From: Granulimonas faecalis
GTDB taxonomy: Bacteria; Actinomycetota; Coriobacteriia; Coriobacteriales; Atopobiaceae
Assembly (NCBI RefSeq): GCF_022834715.1
Contig: NZ_BQKC01000001.1
Coordinates: 1,152,501 to 1,216,500, forward strand
Direction of reading: 5' to 3'
Length of the DNA: 64,000 bases
The position numbers were made by a program, and so were the translations under genes. Shown piece by piece: positions 8,503-18,109 of this stretch (within the stretch, counting starts at the first letter, position 1; every line of letters begins with the position of its first letter). The notes below the pieces were generated by a model. It was not told where the DNA came from. It saw nothing but the letters and a program-made list of their open reading frames with translations, and searched no databases.

Positions 8503-9284
8503 CCTTGGACCACTCCCCCGAACCGGCGCTCGCGCCCTTGGAACGACGCGACGGCGCGCAGGAGCTCCCAGCGGTCGAAGTCCGGCCAGAGCACGGGAGT
8601 CACGTAGAACTCGGCGTAGGCGAGCTGCCAGAGGAGGAAGTTGGAGAGCCTGAGCTCGCCCGAGGTGCGGATGAGGAGCTCGGGGTCGGACAGACCGGCC
8701 GTGTAGAGCCGCTCCGCCACGGCGAACTCGTCCACCGATCCGGGGTCCATCCTACCGGCGGCGACGTCGGCCGCCACGAGCCGGCAGGCCCGGGCGATCT
8801 CGGCCCGGGAGCCGTAGTTCACGGCGAGGGCGAGCACCATGCCGGTATGGGACGCCGTCTTGGCGAGGCCCTCCTCAAAGACCTCCCGGGTCTCCCGGGG
8901 CAGTGCCTCGAGGTCGCCGAGGAAGACGAGGCGCACGTTCTCCTGGACGAAGAGCGGCAGCTCGTTCACCAACGTGGTCGCGAACAGGTGCATGAGCATG
9001 TCCACCTCGCGCTGCGGGCGCTTCCAGTTCTCCGTGGAGAAGGCATAGGCGGACAGCGCGTCGATCCCCAGGCGCACGCACGTGGTGATGGTCTCGCGGA
9101 GGGAGTCCACACCGGCCATGTGGCCGTAGGGGCGCTCCATGCCGCGGGCCTCGGCCCAACGGCCGTTGCCGTCCATGATGATGGAGATATGGGACGGCAG
9201 GCGCGCCATGTCGACGTCGGCGAGGGAGACGTCACCGGGACCGTCGGCGAAATGACGCGCCAGCGCGTCTGCGTCGTATCGCAA
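8499..9284 (-). CDS. uppS: Undecaprenyl (polyprenyl) diphosphate synthase
   Basis: Cis-prenyltransferase that elongates farnesyl diphosphate to the lipid carrier used in peptidoglycan synthesis. The catalytic Asp is D38 in IIMDGNGRWAE; the family's FSTENWKRP and RTSGELRLSNFLLWQLAY segments are present. The start chosen is TTG at 9284, one base after the frr TAG and 9 bases after GGAG, giving 261 residues; an ATG at residue 26 (MARLPSH) would give a more typical N-terminus and is the alternative. Confidence 0.93.
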   Translation of the reverse strand: MRYDADALARHFADGPGDVSLADVDMARLPSHISIIMDGNGRWAEARGMERPYGHMAGVDSLRETITTCVRLGIDALSAYAFSTENWKRPQREVDMLMHLFATTLVNELPLFVQENVRLVFLGDLEALPRETREVFEEGLAKTASHTGMVLALAVNYGSRAEIARACRLVAADVAAGRMDPGSVDEFAVAERLYTAGLSDPELLIRTSGELRLSNFLLWQLAYAEFYVTPVLWPDFDRWELLRAVASFQGRERRFGGVVQG

Positions 9285-9285
9285 C

Positions 9286-9830
9286 CTAGATCTCCATTAC
9301 CTCGGCCTCTTTGGCCTTCAGCGCCTCGTCGATCTTCTTGATGTAGGAGTCGGTGAGCTTCTGGACCTCGGCATGCTCGCGGCGGACGTCGTCCTCGGAG
9401 TTCTCCTCCTCGCGCTCGATCTTGCCGTTGGCGTCGCGGCGGACGTTGCGCACTGCCACGCGGGCCTCCTCGGCGTAGCCCTTGCAGTCCTTGACGAGCT
9501 CGCGGCGGCGCTCCTCGGTGGGGGCCGGGAAGGGCAGGCGGATGGAGGAGCCGTCGTTGGACGGGTTGATACCGAGGTCGGAGTTGCGGATGGCCTTCTC
9601 GATGGCGTTGAGCACCGACTTGTCCCAGGGCTCGACGAGCAGCATGGTGGCCTCGGGGACCTTCACGCCGGCGAGCTGGGTGACCGGGGTCTCCACGCCG
9701 TAGTAGTCGACCTTGATGGCGTCGAGCACGTGGGGGTTGGCGCGGCCGGTGCGGACCTTGGAGAAGTTGGCCTTGAGGGTGTCGAGGCACTTCTCCATCT
9801 TGCTCTTTGCGTTGTTGATGGTATCGCTCA

Positions 9831-9831
<1 letters not shown>
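9286..9831 (-). CDS. frr: Ribosome recycling factor
   Basis: Cytoplasmic factor of 181 residues that, with EF-G, splits post-termination ribosomes. The whole length matches the family, including KVRTGRANP near the N-terminus and the GINPSNDGSSIRLPFPAPTEERR stretch (split here by residue limit: GINPSNDG, then IRLPFP, PTEERR). ATG overlaps the pyrH stop as TGATG. It lies in the conserved rpsB-tsf-pyrH-frr order. Confidence 0.97.
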
Positions 9832-10648
<817 letters not shown>

Positions 10649-10671
10649 AGAGAGCCGGATTTGCCCTCGGC

Positions 10672-11544
10672 CTACTCGCCGAAGGAGAAGCGGTCGAAGG
10701 CGACGATGGAGATGCTGTCGTCGCACTCCTTGGAGACCTTCTCGCCGAGGGAGCGGATGGTCTGGTCGGAGTCCTTGATGAAGACCTGCTCGGTGAGCAC
10801 GTTCTCCTTGTAGAACTTGTTGAGGCGACCCTCGGCCATGCGCTCCTGGATGGCCTCGGGCTTGCCGGACTCGGCGGCCTGGGCCTTGTAGATCGCGACC
10901 TCGTGCTCGACGGTCTCGGCCGGGACGTCCTCGATGCGGGCGGCCACGGGCTGGGCGGCGGCCACCTGCATGGCGACGTCGTGGGCGTAGGCCTTGAAGG
11001 CGTCGTTCTCGGCGGTGGCGGGCTTGGAGAAGGCGAACTCCACGAGCACGCCGAGCTTGCCGCCGTGGACGTAGCTGGAGAGGGCGCCGTCCTGGACGGA
11101 GCGCACGACGAAGCGGGCGATCTTCATGTTCTCGCCCATGGTGTGGATGAGCTCGGTGAGCGCGGAGTCCACGGTGTCTGCGCCCTCGAAGGGCAGGGCC
11201 TTGAGCGCCTCGACGTCGGCCGGGGCGTTGTCGGCGACGACCTCGGCGAGCTTGGTGGCGAAGCCGGTGAACTTGGGGTTGGTGCCCACGAAGTCGGTCT
11301 CGCAAGAGACCTCAACGAGGGCGCCCTTGTGGCCGTCGGCGGTGACGAAGGCGCCCACGGTGCCCTCGTTGGTGTCGCGGCCGGCCTTCTTGACGGCCTT
11401 GGCGATGCCCATGGTGCGGAGGACGTCGACGGCCTTCTCGAGGTCGCCCTCGGCCTCGACGAGGGCCTTCTTGCACTCCATCATGGGCGAGTCGGTCATC
11501 TCGCGGAGCTGCTTGACCATCTGGGCGGTGATCTTGGTGGCCAT
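10672..11544 (-). CDS. tsf: Elongation factor Ts
   Basis: Nucleotide exchange factor for EF-Tu, 290 residues. The N-terminal UBA-like domain begins ITAQMVKQLREMTDSPMMEC, the family signature; the SCETDFV segment follows at about residue 75. ATG at 11542-11544 has AGAGG four bases before it; an upstream in-frame start would add five residues and has no better site. It lies 52 bases after rpsB, the usual pairing. Confidence 0.96.
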   Translation of the reverse strand: MATKITAQMVKQLREMTDSPMMECKKALVEAEGDLEKAVDVLRTMGIAKAVKKAGRDTNEGTVGAFVTADGHKGALVEVSCETDFVGTNPKFTGFATKLAEVVADNAPADVEALKALPFEGADTVDSALTELIHTMGENMKIARFVVRSVQDGALSSYVHGGKLGVLVEFAFSKPATAENDAFKAYAHDVAMQVAAAQPVAARIEDVPAETVEHEVAIYKAQAAESGKPEAIQERMAEGRLNKFYKENVLTEQVFIKDSDQTIRSLGEKVSKECDDSISIVAFDRFSFGE

Positions 11545-11596
11545 GGAACCTCTTCTCATTGGCTGGGTGCCGGCTGCGCCGGCGCGGACGGGTGGG

Positions 11597-12454
11597 TTAG
11601 CGGGCGACCTTGTCGTCGGTCTCGGCGGTGGTCACCGACTCGACGGTCCGGCCGTCCACGGAGACGGCGGCCTTGGCGTCGGAGACCTCGGGCTGCACGT
11701 CGAGGATCTGGTTCTCCACGGCGTCGGTGACGGCGGGGGTTCCGGCCATCTCCTCGGCAGAGATCTGCTCGCGGCCGTTGCCGGCGAGCACCGCGTCGGC
11801 GATGAGCTCGCACATGAGGGAGACGGAGCGGATGGCGTCGTCGTTGGCGGGGATGCCGTAGTCCACGACGTCGGGGTCGGAGTTGGTGTCGAGGAGGGCG
11901 ACCACGGGGATCTTCAGGCGACGGGCCTCGCGGATGGCGATCTCCTCGCGCTTGGTGTCGACCACGAAGAGCGCCTGGGGCAGGGCCTTCATCTCACGGA
12001 CGCCGCCGAGGTTCTTGGTGAGCTTCTCGAGCTCCTTGGTGAGCACGGACTGCTCCTTCTTGGGGAGGAGCGCCATGCGGCCGTCCTCCTGCATGGCCTC
12101 GAGCTCGGTCATGCGCTCGATGCGGGAGCGCATGGTCACGAAGTTCGTGAGCACGCCGCCCAGCCAGCGGTTGTTGATGTAGGGCATGCCGCAGCGCTCG
12201 GCCTGGGCGGCCACGGGCTCCTGGGCCTGCTTCTTGGTGCCCACGAAGAGCACGGTGCCGCCCTTGGCGGTGAGGTTCTTGAGGAAGGTGTAGGCCTTGT
12301 CGGCGTCGACGATGGTCTGCTTGAGGTCGAGGATGTAGATGCCGTTGCGCTCGCCGAAGATGTAGGGCTTCATCTTGGGGTTCCAGCGGCGGGTCTGGTG
12401 GCCGTAGTGGCAGCCGGCGTCGAGCAGGGTCTTGATGTTGATCTTGACAGCCAT
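11597..12454 (-). CDS. rpsB: 30S ribosomal protein S2
   Basis: Small-subunit protein, 285 residues. Typical segments are [42 protein letters not shown] and [18 protein letters not shown]. The C-terminal 45 residues form an acidic, low-complexity tail that some high-GC S2 proteins have. ATG follows AAGGAG with five bases between. A leader of about 140 bases with a hairpin precedes it. Confidence 0.97.
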   Translation of the reverse strand: MAVKINIKTLLDAGCHYGHQTRRWNPKMKPYIFGERNGIYILDLKQTIVDADKAYTFLKNLTAKGGTVLFVGTKKQAQEPVAAQAERCGMPYINNRWLGGVLTNFVTMRSRIERMTELEAMQEDGRMALLPKKEQSVLTKELEKLTKNLGGVREMKALPQALFVVDTKREEIAIREARRLKIPVVALLDTNSDPDVVDYGIPANDDAIRSVSLMCELIADAVLAGNGREQISAEEMAGTPAVTDAVENQILDVQPEVSDAKAAVSVDGRTVESVTTAETDDKVAR

Positions 12455-12502
12455 GGTTCTCCTTCGGTTGTTCCTCCGCGTGACGTCGTCCCCGGCCAGC
12501 CA

Positions 12503-12596
12503 CCCGGACCCTGGCTTGTAGGTCCGGGCACCGCGGCTGCCGAGTGGCCACGCGTGTGTCTTCTCCTGTGCTTTTGCACAGCAAGACCACAGTATA
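12503..12596 (-). promoter_or_regulatory. rpsB promoter -10 and leader hairpin
   Basis: On the minus strand a TATACT (12591-12596) matches a -10 box; I see no good -35. The transcript leader carries an 8-bp stem (12503-12510 with 12521-12528, 10-base loop). S2 leaders bind S2 for autoregulation in some bacteria, so this stem is a possible site, by inference only. Confidence 0.45.
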
Positions 12597-12673
12597 GGCA
12601 CGGAGGCCCCCCGGCGCCACCCCCAGTTCAGGACCGGCCCTTCTCTACCGGGACCCCACAAAAGCGCCGCGGC

Positions 12674-13582
12674 TCACCGCCCGGACCGGGGATGGGCCTG
12701 GAGCGAGGCCTCCTTGAGGCGGTCCACCGACAGGTGCGTGTAGACCTGGGTGGTGGAGATGGAGGCGTGCCCGAGGAGCTCCTGGACGCTCCTGAGGTCG
12801 GCGCCGCCCGAGAGCAGCTCGGTGGCGAAGGTGTGCCGCATGGCGTGGGGCGTCACGGAGGAGGGCAGGCCGGCGAGGGCGGCGAGGCGCTCGAAGCGCA
12901 CGCGCAGGGCGTCGGCCCCCATGGGGTTGCCGCGGCTGGAGAGGAACAGGGCGTCGGAGGCGTGCGCCGCCCGCGCGGCGAGGGCGGGCCGGCCGTCGCG
13001 GAGGTAGGCCCCCACGGCGCGGCAGGCGGCCGGGTAGAGCGGGACGAGCCGCTCCTTGGAGCCCTTGCCGAAGAGCCGGACGCCCCCGGCCCCGAGGTCG
13101 ACGTCGCCCACCGAGAGGTGCGCCACCTCGGCGATGCGCGCGCCTGACGCGTACATGAGCTCGGCCTGCGCGCGGTCCCTGAGACCCTCGGGGGTCGAGG
13201 TGTCCGCGGCGGCGATGAGGGCGGATGCCTGGTCGTCGTCGAGCACCTCGGGGAGGGGCCGCCCGGTCCTGGGCGACGACGCGGCCGCGGCCACGTTGCC
13301 CTCGACGACGCCCTCCCTCCCGAGCCAGTCGTAGAAGGTCCGGAGCGCCGAGAGCCGCCTCGAGACCGTGCGCCCCGCGTAGCGGGCCCGCCGGAGCTCC
13401 CCGAGGTAGGCGCGGACGTCCGAGGGGCCGAGCGCCGCCGGGTCGGTGCCGGTGCGGTCGCACCACGAGAGAAAGCCCTCGAGGTCGCAGCGGTAGGAGC
13501 GCACCGTGTTGGGCGAGAGGTTCCTCACCGTGGCGAGGAAGTGCAGGAAGTCCCCCAGCCTCCCCTCCCAGCCCGCGCTCAC
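12674..13582 (-). CDS. xerC: Tyrosine recombinase of the XerC/XerD family
   Basis: Site-specific recombinase of 302 residues. The N-terminal SAM-like core-binding domain (about 5-95) is followed by the catalytic domain with all family residues: R149 (ASGARI), K173 (GKGSKER), H246 and R249 (HAMRH), H272 (LGHASIS) and nucleophile Y281. GTG start overlaps the trmFO stop as GTGA. Linkage to trmFO and dprA resembles the Bacillus xerC (codV) neighbourhood, so chromosome-dimer resolution is the best guess; XerC and XerD cannot be told apart from sequence alone. It is not next to any mobile element. Confidence 0.88.
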   Translation of the reverse strand: MSAGWEGRLGDFLHFLATVRNLSPNTVRSYRCDLEGFLSWCDRTGTDPAALGPSDVRAYLGELRRARYAGRTVSRRLSALRTFYDWLGREGVVEGNVAAAASSPRTGRPLPEVLDDDQASALIAAADTSTPEGLRDRAQAELMYASGARIAEVAHLSVGDVDLGAGGVRLFGKGSKERLVPLYPAACRAVGAYLRDGRPALAARAAHASDALFLSSRGNPMGADALRVRFERLAALAGLPSSVTPHAMRHTFATELLSGGADLRSVQELLGHASISTTQVYTHLSVDRLKEASLQAHPRSGR

Positions 13583-14922
13583 GGCCGCGCCGCCCCGGGG
13601 AACAGGTCGGGGCGCCCGGCGACCCAGGCGTCGAGGTCCGCCCGCGCCCGCGCGGCATAGGCGGCGTAGCGCTCGCGCTTCTTGCGCCGTGGCCCATCGA
13701 GGGGCGGCACGAGGCCGAAGTTCACGTGCATGGGCTGGTAGTCGACCGTGGCCGGGTCCGTGGCGTAGGCCACGAGCGAGCCGAGGGCGCCCGTGCGGGG
13801 CAGGTCGACGGCCGGGGCCCCCGCGAGGTCGGCGTAGGTGTTGAGGGCCGCCAGGAGCCCCGACGCCACGGCCTCCACGTAGCCCTCGGTCCCGCAGATC
13901 TGGCCGGCGAAGCGCACCCGGGTGCCGGGCACGCGGAAGGTGCGGTCCAGGGCCCGGGGCGCGTCGATGAAGGTGTTGCGGTGCATGACGCCGTAGCGGA
14001 AGAACTCGGCGTTCTCGAGCCCCGGCACCATGGAGAAGACGCGGCGCTGCTCGGGCCAGGCGAGGTTCGTCTGGAAGCCCACGAGGTTGTAGGCGCTCCG
14101 CTCGGCGTTCTCGGCGCGCAGCTGGAGGGCCGCCCAGGGGCGCGAGCCCGTGCGCGGGTCCACGAGACCCACGGGCTTCATGGCACCGTAGCGCAGCGAG
14201 TCCACGCCGGTGCGGGCCACCTCCTCGGCCGGCTGGCAGGCCCGGAAGAGGTCGCGCTGCTCGAAGTCCTTCTGCACGACGCGCCTCGCACCCACGAGGG
14301 CCTCCACGAAGGCCTCGTACTCACCGCGGTCCAGGGGGCAGTTGAGGTAGTCGCCCTCCCCCTCCGCGCCGTAGCGCGACTGCGTGAAGACCACGGACCG
14401 GTCGATGGTGGAGGCGTCGACGATGGGGGCCGCCGCGTCGAAGAACGAGAGCGAGCCCGGGGTCCCGTGGGCCTCCAGAAGGTCGGAGACCGCGGAGAAG
14501 AGCGCGTCGGAGCAGAGCGGCCCCGCGGCCACCACCACGGGGCCGTCGGGGATGAACGTCGCCTCCTCGCGGACGAGCTCGATGAGCGGCTCGGACCCCA
14601 CGGCCTCGGTGACCGAGCGGGAGAAGGCGGCCCTGTCCACGGCCAGGGCGCCGCCGGCGGGCACGGCGCACGCCTCCGCCAGGGGCAGGAGGCGCGAGCC
14701 CAGGGTGTGGAGCTCGCCCTTGAGGATGCCCGCGGCGCTCTCGGGGTTCGTCGACTTGAGGGAGTTGGAACACACGAGCTCGGCGAGGCCGTCGGTGTGG
14801 TGCGCCGGGGCGTCCCCGCCGGGGCGCTGCTCCACGAGGCGGACCGGGACGCCGCGGGCCGTCAGGGCCAGGGCGCACTCGCTGCCCGCCAGACCGCCGC
14901 CGATCACGGTGACCTTCTCCAC
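13579..14922 (-). CDS. trmFO: Methylenetetrahydrofolate-tRNA (uracil-5-)-methyltransferase TrmFO
   Basis: Flavoprotein of 447 residues that makes m5U54 in the tRNA T-loop using methylenetetrahydrofolate. The FAD-binding motif GGGLAGSE opens the protein, and CSNSLKS (about residues 50-56) and YGVMHRNTF are family segments. Start is GTG at 14920-14922, four bases after a GGAGGGGG site; earlier in-frame codons would run into the dprA coding region without a ribosome binding site. Confidence 0.94.
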   Translation of the reverse strand: MEKVTVIGGGLAGSECALALTARGVPVRLVEQRPGGDAPAHHTDGLAELVCSNSLKSTNPESAAGILKGELHTLGSRLLPLAEACAVPAGGALAVDRAAFSRSVTEAVGSEPLIELVREEATFIPDGPVVVAAGPLCSDALFSAVSDLLEAHGTPGSLSFFDAAAPIVDASTIDRSVVFTQSRYGAEGEGDYLNCPLDRGEYEAFVEALVGARRVVQKDFEQRDLFRACQPAEEVARTGVDSLRYGAMKPVGLVDPRTGSRPWAALQLRAENAERSAYNLVGFQTNLAWPEQRRVFSMVPGLENAEFFRYGVMHRNTFIDAPRALDRTFRVPGTRVRFAGQICGTEGYVEAVASGLLAALNTYADLAGAPAVDLPRTGALGSLVAYATDPATVDYQPMHVNFGLVPPLDGPRRKKRERYAAYAARARADLDAWVAGRPDLFPGAARP

Positions 14923-14989
14923 GTGTCCCCCTCCCCGGGCGCTCCGCCCCCCCGTTCCGCCGTCGTCCAAGCATACCCCGTACCGCCCC

Positions 14990-15877
14990 TCAGACCTCGT
15001 CGAGAAGCGCCGCCTCCGTGGGGCTGTAGCGGCCGTCGGGCAGCCTGCGGACGAGTCCCTCCGCCTCGTAGTCGGCGAGGAGGCGCATGACCTCGAGCAC
15101 ACCCTTCCCGAGGGCCGCCGCCAGGTCGTCCGGCCGCATGGCCTGGCCCACGAGGGCCGAGTAGAGCCTGCCCCGGTCCTTGGCCGTGCGCATGCGAGGG
15201 CTCCTCAGGACCCCGTAGTCCATGGAGATGGACATCTCCAGCGACTCCTCGTCCACGATCATGGTGGCCCCCTGGGAGATGAGCAGGTTGGTGCCCCTCG
15301 ACGACGGCGAGAACATGGATCCCGGCGCGGCGTAGACCGTGCGCCCGAGCTCCACGGCGGCGTCGGCCGTGGAGAAGGTGCCGGAGGGCAGCCCGGCCTC
15401 GGTCACCACGAGCACGGGCGAGAGGGCGGCGATGAGGCGGTTCCTCCTCGGAAAGGTCCACCGGCTCGGCCCGGTCCCCCAGGGGGCGAGGGCGACGACC
15501 GCCCCTCCCTGGGCGGTCGCCCCCTCGAAGACGTCGCGGCTGCTCGCAGGGTACACGAGGTCGGCCCCGGTGCCGGCGCACACCACGGTGCGGCCGCCCG
15601 CCGCGAGCGCCGCCCGCGCCGCGGCGGCGTCCACCCCCATGGCCCCGCCGGACACCACCGTGAGCCCGGCCTCGGCGGCCACGCGGCCCGCCAGCGAGGC
15701 CACGGCCAGGCCGTAGGGCGTCCCGCGTCGGGCCCCCACCACCGATATGCAGGGCGTCGAGAGCACGGAGGGGTCGCCGCGGCCGTAGATGCGGTCGATG
15801 CCGGACCCCTCCCCCACCAGGGGCGGCCACAGATCGTCGCCGGGAACGAGCTCGAACCCCGCCGTCATGTCGGCCAT
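14990..15877 (-). CDS. dprA: DNA processing protein DprA (Smf)
   Basis: Binds incoming single-stranded DNA in natural transformation and loads RecA. The 295-residue protein has the DprA Rossmann-like core: VGARRGTPYG, VSGGAMGVDAAAARAAL, and PRRNRLIAALS with the TFSTADAAVELGR segment. The last 65 residues form a small winged-helix domain, as in many DprA proteins. ATG at 15875 is one base after the comM stop. Together with comM and yraN it suggests, but does not prove, DNA uptake capacity; no comEA/comEC is in the window. Confidence 0.94.
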   Translation of the reverse strand: MADMTAGFELVPGDDLWPPLVGEGSGIDRIYGRGDPSVLSTPCISVVGARRGTPYGLAVASLAGRVAAEAGLTVVSGGAMGVDAAAARAALAAGGRTVVCAGTGADLVYPASSRDVFEGATAQGGAVVALAPWGTGPSRWTFPRRNRLIAALSPVLVVTEAGLPSGTFSTADAAVELGRTVYAAPGSMFSPSSRGTNLLISQGATMIVDEESLEMSISMDYGVLRSPRMRTAKDRGRLYSALVGQAMRPDDLAAALGKGVLEVMRLLADYEAEGLVRRLPDGRYSPTEAALLDEV

Positions 15878-15878
15878 G

Positions 15879-17384
15879 TCAGGCCACCTCCCTCTGACGC
15901 CAGAGCGAGGCCTCGGCGACGTGCCGCGCCGTGACCGCCCGGCTCTCCTCGATGTCGGCCACGGTGCGCGCCACCCGTGCGATCCGCGTGACGGCGCGGC
16001 CGCCGAGCGACGCGGTGCGGGCGAGGAGGTCGAGGCGCCCGGACGCCGCCTCGTCGAGCCCGAGGGACGACACGGGGCCGTCGCCCACGCCCTGGGAGCG
16101 GCGCCAGGAGGCGAACTCCCGGGCCGCCAGCACCTGGTCGCGCATCTCGGCCGAGCCCATGCCCTCCTCGCCGCGGATGATGGAGCCCGGCCTCGGCCTC
16201 GCGACGTCGCACACGATGTCGATGCGGTCCATGAGGGGGCCGCCCACCCGGGCCTGGTAGCGCTGCACCTGGGCCGCCGAGCACGTGCACTCCCGGCCGC
16301 GGTCCCCCAGGTGCCCGCAGGGGCACGGGTTGGCCGCGGCCACGAGCTGGAAGTCGGCCGGGAACCGGTAGGTGCCGTCGGCCCGCACGAGCACCACGCG
16401 CTTGTCCTCCAGCGGCTGCCGCAGGGTCTGGAGCACGTTGCCGGCGAACTCCGGGAGCTCGTCGAGGAAGAGCACCCCGCAGTGGGCGAGCGACACCTCG
16501 CCTGGCCCCACCGGGCGGCCCCCGCCCACGAGCCCGGCGCACGACACCGTGTGGTGCGGCGCGCGGAACGGCCGCTCGCCGGCGAGGATGCCGGAGGCGT
16601 CGAGGCCCGCCGCCGAGTGGATCACGGCCGCCTCGATGAGCTCCTCCCCCTCCAGGGGCGGCAGGACGGTGGCCATGCGCCGGGCGACCATGGTCTTGCC
16701 GGTCCCCGGCGGCCCCACCATAAGCATGCCGTGGCCGCCGGCCGCCGCCACGACGCAGGCCCTCTTCACCGCCTCCTGGTCCACCACGTCGGAGAAGTCG
16801 ACGGCCTCCTGGGGCCCCGGGCGCACGGCGTCGGGTACCGGGGCCCCGGCCGCCGCCTCGGCGAGGGCGCCCATGCCCTGCTTGAGCCGGGAGAGGCACG
16901 GGACGGGCACCGGCGGGGCGCCGATGGGCGCCCGGGCCGCCTCCCCCGGGGCCCCGGCGAGGACGAGACCCTGCTCGGCGGCGAGCTTCTGGAACGCGAT
17001 GGCCCCCGGCACCGGGGAGACCTCCCCGGTGAGCCCGAGCTCCCCCACGAGGAGGTAACCGTCGAGCCCCTCCCTCGGCACCTGGGAGGCCGCGGCCAGG
17101 ATGGCGGCCGCTATGGGCAGGTCGAGCCCGGTCCCGGCCTTGCGGACGTCCGCCGGGGCGAGGTTCACCGTCACGCTCATGCGCGGGAGCGAGAACCCGC
17201 TCGCCCGGAAGGCGCACCGCACGCGGCTCCGGGCCTCGAGCACCGCCTTGTCGGCCATGCCGATGATGTTGATGCCGGGAATGCCGCCCGCGAGGTCCAC
17301 CTCCACGTCCACGGGCACGGCCTCGGCGCCGCGGAGCACCGCCGTGTGGACCGACGCCCCGTGGCGGCTCACTGGCCGTCCCAT
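15879..17384 (-). CDS. comM: ComM/YifB family Mg-chelatase-like AAA+ ATPase
   Basis: AAA+ helicase family protein that in Vibrio promotes branch migration during transformation. It has 501 residues: an N-terminal Lon-protease-like domain (about 10-170), Walker A GPPGTGKT at 224-231, a FLDELPEF Walker B region, and the zinc-like NPCPCGHLGDRGRECTC segment. The start chosen is ATG at 17384, overlapping yraN by 16 bases; a GTG at 17372 overlapping the yraN stop as GTGA is an equally good choice. Confidence 0.92.
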   Translation of the reverse strand: MGRPVSRHGASVHTAVLRGAEAVPVDVEVDLAGGIPGINIIGMADKAVLEARSRVRCAFRASGFSLPRMSVTVNLAPADVRKAGTGLDLPIAAAILAAASQVPREGLDGYLLVGELGLTGEVSPVPGAIAFQKLAAEQGLVLAGAPGEAARAPIGAPPVPVPCLSRLKQGMGALAEAAAGAPVPDAVRPGPQEAVDFSDVVDQEAVKRACVVAAAGGHGMLMVGPPGTGKTMVARRMATVLPPLEGEELIEAAVIHSAAGLDASGILAGERPFRAPHHTVSCAGLVGGGRPVGPGEVSLAHCGVLFLDELPEFAGNVLQTLRQPLEDKRVVLVRADGTYRFPADFQLVAAANPCPCGHLGDRGRECTCSAAQVQRYQARVGGPLMDRIDIVCDVARPRPGSIIRGEEGMGSAEMRDQVLAAREFASWRRSQGVGDGPVSSLGLDEAASGRLDLLARTASLGGRAVTRIARVARTVADIEESRAVTARHVAEASLWRQREVA

Positions 17385-17887
17385 GCGAAGGCCCCCACCA
17401 GGTGGCGGAGGCGGGCCATCCGCTCCTGGACGATGTTGATGGCGATCACGTCGAAGCGCACGGAGTCCACCTCCGGGTGCTCCGAGAGGTAGTAGAGGGC
17501 TATCCTCCGGTACCTCGCGCGCTTGCGCCGGTCGACGGCGAGCTCGGGCATGGGCTCCTCGGGGGCGTCGATGGCCAGGCGGCACTTCACCTCCACGAGC
17601 ACCACGCACCCGCGCTCCTCGGCAGCCACGATGTCCGCCTCGCCGCCCGGGCACACCCAGTTGAGGTCGCGGATCTCGAGCCCGCGACGCACGAGGTAGA
17701 CCTGGGCGAGGTGCTCGCCCTCGGCCCCGAGCTCGCGCTCCGTGTACTCCCGCACGGACTTCTGGGGGCGCGGGTAGGCGTCCCAGGGCGGCACCGACGT
17801 GTCGGCGGCCACGCCCTGGTCCACGACCACCGCCTCGTCAGCCCCCGACGCCCCCGTGACCTCCATGACCCCCCTGACGTCCTCCAT
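17369..17887 (-). CDS. yraN: YraN family (UPF0102) endonuclease-like protein
   Basis: Small nuclease-fold protein of 172 residues with the family core: GEHLAQVYLVRRG, LNWVCPGGEADIVA, then LVEVKCR, the pattern of restriction-endonuclease-like active sites (GEADI...EVK). Its exact role is unknown in bacteria; it is often next to rnhB and comM. A 45-residue N-terminal extension precedes the core. ATG at 17885-17887 has AGGAGG five bases upstream. The 222 bases upstream hold phased repeats, see the separate entry. Confidence 0.9.
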   Translation of the reverse strand: MEDVRGVMEVTGASGADEAVVVDQGVAADTSVPPWDAYPRPQKSVREYTERELGAEGEHLAQVYLVRRGLEIRDLNWVCPGGEADIVAAEERGCVVLVEVKCRLAIDAPEEPMPELAVDRRKRARYRRIALYYLSEHPEVDSVRFDVIAINIVQERMARLRHLVGAFAWDGQ

Positions 17888-17940
17888 GGCTTCCTCCTCG
17901 TGTCTGGGACCCGCTGGACGGGCACCATGGTGGAAGGCGG

Positions 17941-17995
17941 CCCCGACCGGTTCCCGACCGGTACCCGACGGCTGCCCGACACGGCCCCGACCGCC
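17941..17995. repeat. Five tandem 11-bp repeats, consensus nCCCGACCGGt
   Basis: Five adjacent units of exactly 11 bases begin at 17941, 17952, 17963, 17974 and 17985. Every unit shares CCCGAC at the same offset, and the first two are identical except for one base. They lie 53 bases upstream of the yraN start codon in the yraN-rnhB gap. Spacing of about one helical turn suggests a set of binding sites on one face of the DNA, by inference. Confidence 0.75.
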
Positions 17996-18004
17996 GACGG
18001 TCGG
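17987..18004. repeat. Short inverted repeat beside the 11-bp array
   Basis: CCGACCG and CGGTCGG form a 7-bp stem around a 4-base loop at the end of the repeat array. It lacks a T-run, so I read it as part of the regulatory region rather than a terminator. Confidence 0.5.
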
Positions 18005-18021
18005 AAACCGGGGGACACAGG

Positions 18022-18049
18022 AAAGGCCCCCGGCAACGGCGGGGGCCTT
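18022..18049 (-). terminator. Terminator after rnhB
   Basis: A 10-bp stem (18023-18032 with 18040-18049) with a 7-base loop is followed on the minus strand by TT and then T CC; the stem itself ends in AA/TT pairs. It lies 60 bases beyond the rnhB stop. Confidence 0.7.
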
Positions 18050-18109
18050 CATCAAGGTTCGGTTCTCCTCCGGAGGATGGGGCGACGGGCGCCCAGGGGC
18101 CCTCGCCGC

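Noticed and set aside
12674-13582. The tyrosine recombinase as an integrase of a mobile element
   Set aside because: It is embedded in conserved housekeeping genes, overlaps trmFO, and has no att-like repeats or phage genes nearby.
17941-17995. The 11-bp repeats as a CRISPR array
   Set aside because: Units are contiguous with no spacers and far too short; no cas gene is in the window.
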